Below, in pieces: positions 1-8,188 of a stretch of 64,000 nt of DNA. The notes under the pieces are model-generated. The model saw only the letters and a program-made list of their open reading frames with translations, did no database searches and had not been told where the DNA came from. How positions within the stretch are numbered: position 1 is the stretch's first letter; each line of letters begins with the position of its first letter. Source of the stretch: Nakamurella aerolata (GTDB lineage Bacteria; Actinomycetota; Actinomycetes; Mycobacteriales; Nakamurellaceae); assembly GCF_013002705.1 (NCBI RefSeq), contig NZ_JABEND010000004.1, forward strand, positions 186,001-250,000, read 5' to 3'. Position numbers and translations under genes: made by a program.

Positions 1-390
<390 letters not shown>

Positions 391-490
391 GTCGCCGTTT
401 CCCGCTGCCGTCCTTGACGGGCGTCGGCGGCCGCCACCCACCAGCGCCGAGGCTGCTCGGCGTTGACCACTGCGAGGACGATCCGGAGTC

Positions 491-1624
491 ATGAACGAGA
501 CCGTTGAGATCGGCATGGGCCGCACCGCCCGTCGCGGCTATCGCCTGGACGAGGTGTCGGTGGTGCCGTCCCGGCGCACCCGCTCGTCGTCCGAGGTGTC
601 GACCAGCTGGCAGATCGACGCCTACCGGTTCGAGATCCCCTTCATCACGCAACCGTCCGATGCGCTGGTCGACCCGGCCGGCGCCGTTGCGGTCAACGCC
701 CTCGGCGGCCTCGGCGTGATCGACGGGGAGGGGCTGTGGGCGCGGCACGCGCAACCGGAGCGGGAGCTGGAGAAGCTGTTGCGGCTGTTGAACTCCGGCG
801 AGGCCGACGAGGCCGAGGTGGTGGCCGCCGTGCAGCAGGCCTACCAGCCCGAGGTGCAGCTCGATCTGCTCACCGAGGCCATCGGCACCGTCAAGGACGG
901 CGGCGGTACCGTCGCCGTCCGGCTGTCGCCGCAGAACGCCGGAACCCTTGCCCAGCAAGTGATTTCGGCCGGCGTTGAGCTGCTGATCATCCAGGGCACC
1001 ATCGTGTCGGCCGAGCATGTCCAGGGCGGCGGCGGGGAACCGCTGAACCTGAAGAGCTTCATCGCCGACCTCGACGTCCCGGTGATCGTCGGCGGCTGCA
1101 CCAACTATCAGACCGCCACCCACCTGATGCGGACCGGCGCCGCCGGGGTGATCGTCGGCACCGGCGCCGGGCTCACCACCAGCACCAGCGAGGTGCTCGG
1201 CATCGAGGTGCCGATGGCCACCGCGATCGCCGACGCCGCCGCAGCCCGCCGCAGCTACCTGGACGAGACCGGCGGGCGGTACGTGCATGTGATCGCGGCC
1301 GGCGATCTGTATTCCAGCGGCGACATTGCCAAGGCCATCGCCTGCGGCGCCGATGCGGTGATGCTTGCGGATCTGCTCGCCGAATCCGATACCGCGCCCG
1401 GAAAGGGTTGGTACTGGCCGGCTTCCGCATCGCACCCGCGGCTGCCGCGTGGTGTCGCCGGGCTGATCGGCGCCGCGGACACCCCGCTGGAGCAGCTGTT
1501 GCAGGGCCCAGCGGTGGACGCCTCCGGCCGTTCGAACCTGTTCGGCGCGCTGCGCCGGTCGATGGCCAAGGCCGGCTACTCCGACCTCAAGGAGTTCCAG
1601 AAAGTCGGACTGGCCATCAGCTGA
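491..1624 (+). CDS. guaB3: GuaB3 family IMP dehydrogenase-like protein
   Basis: 377-residue (beta/alpha)8-barrel protein of the GuaB3 family, the second IMPDH-like protein found beside guaB in actinobacteria. It begins with the family-type segment MGRTARRGYRLDEVSVVPSR and has no CBS insert, consistent with the length. Phosphate-binding parts of the barrel (VIVGGCTNYQTATHLMRTG, AIACGADAVMLADLL) are clear. Where classical IMPDH carries the active-site loop GPGSICTT, this protein reads GTGAGLTTS, so I do not see the catalytic cysteine in its usual place. Function as an IMPDH or a GMP reductase-like enzyme is therefore open. The ATG follows a CCGGAG stretch closely. The stop overlaps the next start by one base, suggesting co-transcription with the ROK kinase. 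Confidence 0.9.
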   Translation: MNETVEIGMGRTARRGYRLDEVSVVPSRRTRSSSEVSTSWQIDAYRFEIPFITQPSDALVDPAGAVAVNALGGLGVIDGEGLWARHAQPERELEKLLRLLNSGEADEAEVVAAVQQAYQPEVQLDLLTEAIGTVKDGGGTVAVRLSPQNAGTLAQQVISAGVELLIIQGTIVSAEHVQGGGGEPLNLKSFIADLDVPVIVGGCTNYQTATHLMRTGAAGVIVGTGAGLTTSTSEVLGIEVPMATAIADAAAARRSYLDETGGRYVHVIAAGDLYSSGDIAKAIACGADAVMLADLLAESDTAPGKGWYWPASASHPRLPRGVAGLIGAADTPLEQLLQGPAVDASGRSNLFGALRRSMAKAGYSDLKEFQKVGLAIS

Positions 1625-2673
1625 TGATCGCCGCACCGTTTCCAGTATCCGATCCCGGCGGCTCGCCGCTGCCGATTGCTCCTGGCGGGCAACGAGTTCG
1701 CAGCGACCTGGTAGCTGCCATGGACGTCGGCGGAACGTCGATCAAGGCCGGTCTGGTAGCCGCCGACGGCACCGTGGTGCGGGAGGCAAGGCGCCCGACC
1801 GGGGCCGAGGGCGGAGTGCCTGCGGTGATCGACCGGATCCTCGGCTTCGCCGCCGATCTTGTTGCCGGAGAACAGGTCAAGGCGATCGGCATCGGGGTTC
1901 CCGGCATTGTCGATTCCGCCGCGGGCATCGCCAGGTACGCGGCCAACCTCGGCTGGCGGGACGTGCCGATCGTCCAGCTGCTGACCGAGCGGGTCGGGCT
2001 GCCGGTGGTGCTCGGCCACGACGTCCGGCTCGGCGCACTCGCCGAGGCCAGGGTCGGCGCCGGCGTCGGCGCCGCCTCGATGTATTTCATCGCTATCGGT
2101 ACCGGTATCGCCGGCGGGCAGGTGACCGGGGGAGCCGTCGACAACGGCGCCACCGGGCAGGCCGGCGAGGTTGGGCATCTGGTGGTGCGGCCCGGCGGGC
2201 GACTGTGCAACTGCGGCAACCACGGCTGCCTTGAGACGGTGTCGTCGGCCAGCCGGATCGGCCAGAGCTACTCGCTGCTGCGCGGCACCGACGCCTCCAG
2301 CACCTCCGCCCGCGAAGTCGCCGAGCTGATGCAGGCCGGCGACCCGATCGCCATCCAGGTCTGGGACGACGCCATCGCCGCGCTGGCCGACGCGCTGGCC
2401 GCCGTCACCGTGCTCACCGACCCCGGCCGCATCGTGCTCGGCGGTGGGCTTTCGCTGGCCGGCGAGCTGCTCACCGACCCACTGGCCGAGGCGTTGGCCA
2501 GCAGGATGACGTTCCGCAGCCCACCGCCGATCGCGGTGACCCAGCTCGGCGACCGCGCCGGTCTGGCCGGCGCCGCCATCCTGGCCTGGGATCACCTGCG
2601 GCATCAGCCGTCCACCCTGGGCGAGAGCATGTCGGCGGTAGCGGCGGGTGAGGGGGGCACGGCCGATGACTGA
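1624..2673 (+). CDS. ROK-family sugar kinase (GlcNAc or glucose kinase type)
   Basis: 349-residue ROK kinase that would phosphorylate a hexose or N-acetyl amino sugar using ATP. Visible are the N-terminal phosphate-binding motif MDVGGTSIKAGLV (about residue 36), the GIGVPGIVD segment, and GHDVRLGALAEA, whose Asp sits at the catalytic-base position. The ROK zinc signature GEVGHLVV ... CNCGNHGCLE is also present. The ATG at 1624 overlaps the guaB3 stop (TGATG). An in-frame upstream extension inside guaB3 is possible but unlikely. The stop overlaps the nagA start by eight bases. Because the next gene is a GlcNAc-6-phosphate deacetylase, an N-acetylglucosamine kinase role is inferred; glucokinase is the alternative. 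Confidence 0.88.
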   Translation: MIAAPFPVSDPGGSPLPIAPGGQRVRSDLVAAMDVGGTSIKAGLVAADGTVVREARRPTGAEGGVPAVIDRILGFAADLVAGEQVKAIGIGVPGIVDSAAGIARYAANLGWRDVPIVQLLTERVGLPVVLGHDVRLGALAEARVGAGVGAASMYFIAIGTGIAGGQVTGGAVDNGATGQAGEVGHLVVRPGGRLCNCGNHGCLETVSSASRIGQSYSLLRGTDASSTSAREVAELMQAGDPIAIQVWDDAIAALADALAAVTVLTDPGRIVLGGGLSLAGELLTDPLAEALASRMTFRSPPPIAVTQLGDRAGLAGAAILAWDHLRHQPSTLGESMSAVAAGEGGTADD

Positions 2674-4033
2674 GAATCAAGCGCGTCCTGAGCGCACTGA
2701 ACGTCCGGAGCACCCGGCAGGTCCTGAGCAGCCGGCAGGTCCGGAGCACCCGGCTCGTCCTGAGCGCGCGATGCTGTTCACCGGCGGCAACATCGTGACC
2801 CCGACGGCGGTGATCCCGGACGGTTGGCTGCTGGTCTCCGGCGGCCGGATTGCCGCGCTCGGCACCCTGCCGCCCGGCGGTCTGGTGCCTGCCGACCCGC
2901 GCATCCCGGCCGACGCCGAGCAGGTGCCGCTGGCCGGGCGCTGGCTGCTGCCCGGCTTCATCGATCTGCACGTGCACGGCGGCGGTGGCGCCGCTTTCGA
3001 CTCCATCGCCGACGACCCGACCGCCATCGAGCGCGGTCTGGCGCTGCACCGCCGGCACGGCACCACCCGCTCGCTGGTGTCGCTGGTGACGGCGCCGCTG
3101 CCGTCGCTGACCCGCACCACGGCGGCGGCAGCCGAGTACGTGGCCGGCGATCCGCACGCGCTCGGCCTGCACCTCGAGGGTCCTTTCCTTTCCGAACTGC
3201 GCCGCGGGGTGCATCCTGCCGAGCTGTTGCTGGACCCGGAACCCGCTGCGCTGCAACAGTTGCTGGACGCCGGCGCCGGGCAGGTCAGGGTGCTGACGCT
3301 GGCGCCGGAACGCCCCGGCGGGCTGGACGCGGTGCGGCAACTGGTCGACGCCGGAGTGCATGCCGCCGTCGGGCATTCCGATGCCGGGTACGACGTCGCG
3401 GCCGCGGCGTTCGCCGCCGGCGCCGATCTGGTGACGCATGCCTTCAACGGCATGCGACCGCTGCATCACCGCGACCCCGGAATCGTTGCTGCGGCGATGG
3501 ATTCGCCGACCGACGTGGTGATCGAGGCGATCAACGACGGCGTGCACCTGCACCCGGCGACCGTGCGACTGCTGCGCTCGATCGCGCCGGATCGGCTGGC
3601 GCTGATCACCGACGCGATGGGCGCTGCCGGCGCCAGCGACGGTGAGTACCGGCTGGCCGGGTTGCCGGTTCGGGTGGTGGACGGCACGGCCAGATTGGTG
3701 CCGCCGCCGGATGCCCCGGTCGGAACCGTTGGTTCCATCGCCGGTTCGACGCTGACCATGGACCGCGCCGTTGCCCTTGCGGTGCAACGGGTTGGCATGC
3801 CGGTGCTGGACGCGGTGAACGCCGCCTCGCTGGTGCCGGCCCGGCTGCTCGGGGTGACGGACGACTACGGCAGCGTGGCGACCGGCAGGGTCGCCGACCT
3901 GGTGATCGCCGACGCCGACTTCACCGTCTGCGCGGTACTGGCCGCCGGCCGGTGGGCGGACGAGCGCCGGATCGGGTCCGGCCCGGCCCCTGCCCAACGC
4001 GCCACGTCGCGGTCCGGCGGTGGGGCCGGATGA
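2666..4033 (+). CDS. nagA: N-acetylglucosamine-6-phosphate deacetylase
   Basis: Amidohydrolase-superfamily enzyme that removes acetate from GlcNAc-6-phosphate, giving glucosamine-6-phosphate for glycolysis or wall synthesis. Metal and substrate motifs are present in order: FIDLHVHGGGGAAFDS, GLHLEGPFL, AAVGHSDAGYD, THAFNGM and ITDAMGAAG (catalytic Asp). The ATG at 2666 overlaps the kinase stop; a GTG at 2648 in the same frame is the alternative start. Residues 5-35 form an extra Pro/Glu-rich repeat (PEHPAGPEQPAGPEHPA type) not needed for the fold, encoded by near-identical 12-21-base repeats. The kinase, deacetylase and following TPR gene form one overlapping operon. No permease or glucosamine-6-P deaminase is beside it. 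Confidence 0.93.
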   Translation: MTENQARPERTERPEHPAGPEQPAGPEHPARPERAMLFTGGNIVTPTAVIPDGWLLVSGGRIAALGTLPPGGLVPADPRIPADAEQVPLAGRWLLPGFIDLHVHGGGGAAFDSIADDPTAIERGLALHRRHGTTRSLVSLVTAPLPSLTRTTAAAAEYVAGDPHALGLHLEGPFLSELRRGVHPAELLLDPEPAALQQLLDAGAGQVRVLTLAPERPGGLDAVRQLVDAGVHAAVGHSDAGYDVAAAAFAAGADLVTHAFNGMRPLHHRDPGIVAAAMDSPTDVVIEAINDGVHLHPATVRLLRSIAPDRLALITDAMGAAGASDGEYRLAGLPVRVVDGTARLVPPPDAPVGTVGSIAGSTLTMDRAVALAVQRVGMPVLDAVNAASLVPARLLGVTDDYGSVATGRVADLVIADADFTVCAVLAAGRWADERRIGSGPAPAQRATSRSGGGAG

Positions 4034-4893
4034 GCTCCGACGAGGTCGAGGGCCTGATCGCCCGAACCTGGCGGTTCGACGCCCCTGAGGACTCCGCGGC
4101 GCAGTTCGCGCTGCTGGCCGATCGGGCCGACGCCGGTAGCTGTGCCGCCGTTGTGCTGCGCTCCCAGCAGGCCAGGGCGCTCGGGCTGGCCGGCCGCGTC
4201 GCCGAGGCCGACGCGCTGCTGGACGAGTGCGAGAGCCACATCGGCACAGCGGAAGCTGAGGGTGCCAACCGTCGTCATGCCAGGGCACGGGTGTTGATCG
4301 AGCGGGGGCGGCTGCGCAACTCGACCGGCGAACCCGCCGCCGCGGCGCCACTGTTCGAGCAGGCCGAACAGCAGGGGTCCGCGGCCGGGGTGCCGGGGCC
4401 GGCGCTGGACGCCGTGCACATGCAGGCGATCGTGGCCGGGGCGCTGGGCGATCACCAACGTGCCGAGCGGCTGAACCGACGAGCCCTCGCGGCGGCCCGC
4501 AACAGCGCCGACCCGGCCGCCAGGGCCTGGGCCGGATCGCTGCTGAACAACCTGGGCTGGACCCTGTTCGACACCGGCAGGCTGGACGAGTCGCTCGAGG
4601 TGTTCACCGAGGCGGTGGCGGTGCGCGCGGCCGATCGCGATGCCGGCGGCCGGGATCGCACCGCCGAAGCGGAATGGGCGGTCGGCCGGGCGCTGCGGGA
4701 GTTGGGCCGCACCGACGAGGCCGGCGCGCTGCAGCAGCGGTTGCTGCGGCGCACCGCCGACCCGGCCGTTGCCGCCAGCCCTGGCCTTGCGGGGCTGATC
4801 CGCGAAGAACTCGCGGCCCTCGGATCGCCGACCCATGCAGCCGCGGCGGCTCGCGGCATCCGTCATGACCAGGCGGACATCACCCTCACCTGA
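4030..4893 (+). CDS. Tetratricopeptide-repeat protein
   Basis: 287-residue helical-repeat protein. The ATG at 4030 overlaps the nagA stop (ATGA), which argues for this start over the longer frame beginning inside nagA. The sequence is made of TPR-like helix pairs, for example QARALGLAGRVAEADALL near residue 45, NLGWTLFDTGRLDESLEVF near 180 and GRALRELGRTDEAGALQQR near 220. There is no signal peptide, membrane segment or catalytic domain. It is probably a cytoplasmic scaffold or partner-binding protein. Its tight coupling to nagA hints at a link with amino-sugar use, but no partner can be named from sequence. Confidence 0.75.
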   Translation: MSSDEVEGLIARTWRFDAPEDSAAQFALLADRADAGSCAAVVLRSQQARALGLAGRVAEADALLDECESHIGTAEAEGANRRHARARVLIERGRLRNSTGEPAAAAPLFEQAEQQGSAAGVPGPALDAVHMQAIVAGALGDHQRAERLNRRALAAARNSADPAARAWAGSLLNNLGWTLFDTGRLDESLEVFTEAVAVRAADRDAGGRDRTAEAEWAVGRALRELGRTDEAGALQQRLLRRTADPAVAASPGLAGLIREELAALGSPTHAAAAARGIRHDQADITLT

Positions 4894-4936
4894 TCGGCCG
4901 CCCGAACTCGTCCGCAAGCTCGTGATTGCCGCTGGA

Positions 4937-5680
4937 TCAGGCGCTGTAACCCTTCGGCGGGATCAGGGTGGCGAACTGGTTGAACGAGAGCCAATAGGTC
5001 GCCGTCGGGGCGAATCCTGCCGAGTCGGCGATCAACACGTCGCGGGTGTCGGGGTTGTACCCGATGGCGGTGAAGTAGTGCCAGATCGTGTAGTTCGGGT
5101 AGCCCGGCGGGTGATTGTTGGCCGGTGCCACGATGTTTGCCACGATCGCGTACCCGGAGTTGATGTCGAGGGTGACGTCCCGCCACAGCAGATCCCGCTG
5201 CGCCTGGGTGGGCGGATCGTTGGGCAGCTCCTTGGTCTCGTACCAGCCGACGTAGCCGGACAGCACCCTGGTGACCTGCCCGATCCAGTCGGTGCCGTTG
5301 GTGGTGGTCGGCAGTTCGTTCGCCAGCTGCTGCTGGGTGCGGTAGACACCCCGCGCCGACAGCGCGATCCTGGTGGCAGCCGGGCCGCACCAGTAACCGG
5401 TCTCCTGGTACTGGAAGTCGATGTTCAGCACCACATTCGCCTGGGTGGACGCGGCGTCCAGCTGCTGCCGGACCTGCCGTGCCAGCTCAGGTGTGTTGCG
5501 CCGCAACGCGGTTGCTGGAATACGTTGTGGCTCAGCTGTTGTGAGGGCGCCCGCGGTGGGAGCCGGAGCCTGGGCCGGCGCCTGGGCCTGCGCCGAGCGG
5601 GAGCCGGCCAAGGTGACGGCTCCCGATGCGGCAACAGCTCCCGCGACGGTGAAGAACCTGCGGCGATTGGGTGCGGTCAT
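4937..5680 (-). CDS. Exported C39-like cysteine peptidase (Tat signal)
   Basis: 247 residues starting at the ATG at 5680 (an in-frame start at 5725 exists but lies before the signal peptide). The N-terminus NRRRFFTVAGAVAASGAV is a twin-arginine signal, followed by an Ala/Pro/Gln linker. The mature part resembles the C39_2 papain-like family: GYWCGPAATRIALSA carries the likely catalytic Cys (about residue 98), and the segment around IWHYFTAIGYNP holds the likely His (about 200), followed by DVLIADSA with the supporting Asp. It would act outside the membrane, possibly on peptides or peptidoglycan stems; the substrate is unknown. It is monocistronic and convergent with the TPR gene, and a GAGAGG-like ribosome site precedes the ATG. 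Confidence 0.8.
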   Translation of the reverse strand: MTAPNRRRFFTVAGAVAASGAVTLAGSRSAQAQAPAQAPAPTAGALTTAEPQRIPATALRRNTPELARQVRQQLDAASTQANVVLNIDFQYQETGYWCGPAATRIALSARGVYRTQQQLANELPTTTNGTDWIGQVTRVLSGYVGWYETKELPNDPPTQAQRDLLWRDVTLDINSGYAIVANIVAPANNHPPGYPNYTIWHYFTAIGYNPDTRDVLIADSAGFAPTATYWLSFNQFATLIPPKGYSA

Positions 5681-5842
5681 CGGTGGCGACCTGCCTCTCG
5701 GTGATCGACAGAACCCGCCGCGCACATTTGTTACGGCGGCACTGCCGTACGGGTAGCTTTCCTACATCGCGAGCCTATGTCCATCCGCCGGGGGTGGCGA
5801 GTGCTGGGGCATCACTCGTCCGCGTGAAACCTGCGCCGGCGG

Positions 5843-5911
5843 CTACCGTCAGGAAGCGGTGAGCGTCAGGGGAAGCGGTTGCCGTCAGGAAGATGGTTAC
5901 CGTCAGGAAGC
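5843..5911. repeat. Short imperfect tandem repeat (about 18 bp, four copies)
   Basis: Four imperfect copies of a unit centred on ACCGTCAGGAAGCGGT occur just downstream of, and touching, the 3' end of the MerR gene. The units differ by several substitutions. No dyad or coding role is apparent; it looks like local slippage. Confidence 0.6.
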
Positions 5912-6289
5912 AGCGGCGCCGGCGGGTGGGAGCTCGTGTTCCGCGGTGGCGATCACGTCGTCGAGGACCGCGCGCGAGGTGCGCAGGTCCCTGATGGTCC
6001 GGTCGATGCGCCGGCGCTCGGAGCGCAGATCGTCGAGCAACTGCTGGGTGGCCAACTCGTTCGGCCCGCCGTCGGCATCGCGCATGCACGGCAGCAGTGC
6101 GGCGATCTTCTTGCTGTGCAGCCCGGCCGCGAACAACTGCTGCAGCAGGATCACCCGGTCCACCGCCCGCTCGTGGAACTCCCGGTGCCCACCAGGGGTG
6201 CGCTCGGACACCAGCAGCCCCTGCTGTTCGTAGTACCGCAACGACCGCTCGCTGACTGCAGTGCGATGCGCCAACTCTCCGATGCGCAT
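5903..6289 (-). CDS. MerR-family transcriptional regulator
   Basis: 128-residue MerR protein. The N-terminal winged helix-turn-helix is complete (MRIGELAHRTAVSERSLRYY, then EQQGLLVSERTPGGHREF) and is followed by the coiled dimerisation helix. The C-terminus (LPCMRDADGGPNEL...) is short and has a single Cys, so a metal- or thiol-sensing role is not obvious. It is transcribed divergently from the deacetylase gene. A palindrome ACAT-GG-ATGT sits between a candidate -35 and -10 of that gene, the usual position of MerR operators. The regulator therefore probably controls the deacetylase and perhaps itself. The ligand is unknown. Confidence 0.88.
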   Translation of the reverse strand: MRIGELAHRTAVSERSLRYYEQQGLLVSERTPGGHREFHERAVDRVILLQQLFAAGLHSKKIAALLPCMRDADGGPNELATQQLLDDLRSERRRIDRTIRDLRTSRAVLDDVIATAEHELPPAGAAAS

Positions 6290-6340
6290 GGTGACCTCCG
6301 GGCCCCGAGCAGTGGTGGACTCGCACTGGTGGATCCAGGC

Positions 6341-6372
6341 TTGAACCTTACATGGATGTCACATTTTACCGT
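6341..6372 (+). promoter_or_regulatory. Candidate MerR-type promoter/operator for the deacetylase gene
   Basis: TTGAAC (6341-6346) and TACCGT (6367-6372) are separated by 20 bases, longer than the normal 17 as in MerR-controlled promoters. The spacer holds the inverted repeat ACAT-GG-ATGT (6350-6359). Transcription would begin near 6379, where an ATG lies, implying a leaderless mRNA. This is assigned from sequence only. Confidence 0.5.
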
Positions 6373-6378
6373 CGAGCC

Positions 6379-7230
6379 ATGACAACGGAACTCTTCGCTT
6401 ACCACCCGATCAGCGACCGCCCCGCCCTGCACTGGCCGGAAGGCAAACGCGTTGCCTTCTATGTCGGTCTCAACATCGAGCACTTTCTCGATGACCGGCC
6501 GTCCACCAGCATCTGGCCGAGCCAACTGGTACCGGATGCCCTCAACTACGGGTGGCGCGACTACGGCGCCAGAGTGGGCATCTGGCGCACCATCGACATC
6601 CTCGACCGCCACGGCGTCAGGGCCAGCGCGCTGCTGAACTCGATGGTGACCGATGCCAATCCGCAGATCGTCGCCGCCGGGGTTGAGCGGAACTGGGCGT
6701 GGCTGGCCCACGGCGCGACGAACTCGACGCTGCACACCGGGCTGGAGCTGGAAGCCGAGCGCACGCGGTTGACCGAGATTGTCGACACCATCGAGTCCGC
6801 CACCGGCACCCGGCCCCGCGGCTGGATGGGCCCCGGACTCACCGAGACCGCCAACACCCCGCGGTTGCTCGCCGAGCTCGGGCTGAGCTACCTGCTGGAT
6901 TGGACCAACGACGACCAGCCCTACCGGCTGACGGTGCCTGGCATGCTGAGCGTTCCGTACTCCGTCGAGCTGAACGACCTGATCCTGTTCCAGCGCGGGC
7001 TGACCGGACCGGATTTTCTGCAGATGGTGCAAGACCAGTACCAGGTACTGCGCGACGACGCCGCGAACGGCGGCCGGGTGATGGCGTTGGCGCTGCACCC
7101 CTTTGTGATCGGGCAGCCGTTCCGCGCCAAGTACCTGGACCTGGCGCTGGAATACCTGGTCGCGCAGCCAGACATCTGGATCACCACCAGCGACGACATC
7201 GCCGAGCACTTCCAGCGGACCGCTGGATAG
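6379..7230 (+). CDS. Polysaccharide deacetylase / PuuE-like hydrolase
   Basis: 283-residue protein of the NodB-fold polysaccharide deacetylase superfamily, of the branch that includes PuuE-type allantoinases. Visible are the first strand VAFYVGLNIEHF (metal-site position), WLAHGATNSTLH (equivalent of the His motif), a central EIVDTIESATGTRP helix and GWMGPGLTETANTP (third motif). It has no signal peptide, so a cytoplasmic C-N hydrolase is more likely than a wall deacetylase. An in-frame ATG at 6352 would lie inside the proposed operator, so the ATG at 6379 (MTTELFAYHP) is preferred. Divergent from the MerR gene, which probably regulates it. The substrate is not evident. Confidence 0.82.
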   Translation: MTTELFAYHPISDRPALHWPEGKRVAFYVGLNIEHFLDDRPSTSIWPSQLVPDALNYGWRDYGARVGIWRTIDILDRHGVRASALLNSMVTDANPQIVAAGVERNWAWLAHGATNSTLHTGLELEAERTRLTEIVDTIESATGTRPRGWMGPGLTETANTPRLLAELGLSYLLDWTNDDQPYRLTVPGMLSVPYSVELNDLILFQRGLTGPDFLQMVQDQYQVLRDDAANGGRVMALALHPFVIGQPFRAKYLDLALEYLVAQPDIWITTSDDIAEHFQRTAG

Positions 7231-7237
7231 CGCTGTC

Positions 7238-7286
7238 CCGGCCGACCGGCCGACCGGCCGGCCGACCGGCCGGCCGACCGACCGGC
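7238..7286. repeat. Simple-sequence repeat of CCGACCGG units
   Basis: GGCCGACC/CCGACCGG units repeat about six times directly after the deacetylase stop. The tract is self-complementary in parts and could fold; no gene is present. Confidence 0.7.
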
Positions 7287-7311
7287 TGGCGCCGCGTGGC
7301 TGGCGCCGCCT

Positions 7312-7342
7312 GGCTGGAGCATCCCGGGTTTCAGCTCCAGCC
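7312..7342 (+). terminator. Possible hairpin after the deacetylase gene
   Basis: GGCTGGAGC (7312-7320) pairs exactly with GCTCCAGCC (7334-7342) across a 13-base loop. There is no T tract after it. The right arm is also the first bases of the tandem-repeat unit, so a terminator role is uncertain. Confidence 0.35.
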
Positions 7343-7880
7343 GCAGAACCAGTCGGTTTCGTGACGGATCGGCTCGCCGGGGTGTCGGTTCTGCTGGTGG
7401 TGCTGAAAGTTGCGGCTCAGACCTGCGCGGCCAGGCGGCGCCAATGCGCCCCGGTTCATCACCTGCTGCAGCAGTGCTCGTTTTCCGGCGGGTTCGGTGG
7501 GAGATCGGCCGCTGGTGCAGCGTTTGATGAATCGGCGCGGTGTGGGTGCTGCCGGGTTTTCAGCTCCAGCCGCAGAACTGGGCGTTTTCGTGGTGGATCG
7601 GCCGGCCGGGGTGTCGGTTCTGCTGGTGGTGCTGAAAGTCGCGGCTCAGAGTCGGGTGGCCAGGCGGCGTCGATGCGCCCTGTTCATCATCTGTTGCAGC
7701 AGTGTTCGTTTTTCGGCGGGTTCGGTCGGAGATCGGCCGCTGGTGCAGCGTTTGATGAATCGGCGAGGTGTGGGTGCTGCCGGTTTTCAGCTCCAGCCGC
7801 AGAACCGGTCGTTTTTGTGGCGGATCGGACGGCCGGGGTGTCGGTTCTGTCGGTGGTGCTGAAAGTTGCGGCTCGGACCG
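7331..7880. repeat. Large tandem repeat, unit about 228 bp, about 2.4 copies
   Basis: Units begin at 7331, 7560 and 7787, each opening with CAGCTCCAGCCGCAGAAC; the first two are full length (229 and 227 bases) and the third stops near 7880. Copies differ by scattered substitutions and small indels. Unit lengths are not multiples of three, so translation frames change between copies. I see no conserved protein, so it is probably non-coding. Together with the flanks, 7231-7927 holds no supportable gene. Confidence 0.8.
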
Positions 7881-7927
7881 GGCGCGCGGCCGCATGTGGA
7901 CGTCGATGGTGCGGCAGGGCGGCACTG

Positions 7928-8188
7928 TCAGCGGTGGCGGTAGACGCGTAATCCGGCGGCTTTCAGCCTGGCCAGCAGCTCGCGGGATTCCACGGCCACC
8001 GCACCGGCTTTCACCAGGGCGTCGTGCCGGTCGGCGGGGACGTCGTAATGGTCGGCGTCGAAGCCGCGCTCGGGAAGGCCGGCCGCCCTGGCGAAGGCGT
8101 GCAACTCGTCCAGGCTGGTGTCGCTCACCAGATGTGACCACAGCCGCCCGTGCGCCGGCCAGCGCGGCGGGTCGATCAGCACCGTCAT
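7928..8188 (-). CDS. DUF4031 domain protein
   Basis: 86-residue protein beginning MTVLIDPPRWPAHGRLWSHL, the hallmark opening of the DUF4031 family, with RGFDADHYDVPADRHDALVK in the middle. The family is widespread in actinobacteria and has no established function; the compact size and conserved His/Asp residues are compatible with a small enzyme or nucleic-acid binding protein. The ATG at 8188 overlaps the upstream acetyltransferase stop by four bases, so the two are translated from one message. Confidence 0.85.
   Translation of the reverse strand: MTVLIDPPRWPAHGRLWSHLVSDTSLDELHAFARAAGLPERGFDADHYDVPADRHDALVKAGAVAVESRELLARLKAAGLRVYRHR

Noticed and set aside
7238-7880. CRISPR array
   Set aside because: Repeats are either 8-bp simple sequence or ~228-bp tandem units without spacers, and no cas genes are present.
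7361-7951. Plus-strand frames running through the 228-bp repeat
   Set aside because: Unit lengths of 229 and 227 shift frame between copies, so the repeated DNA is not read as a repeated protein; no ribosome site.
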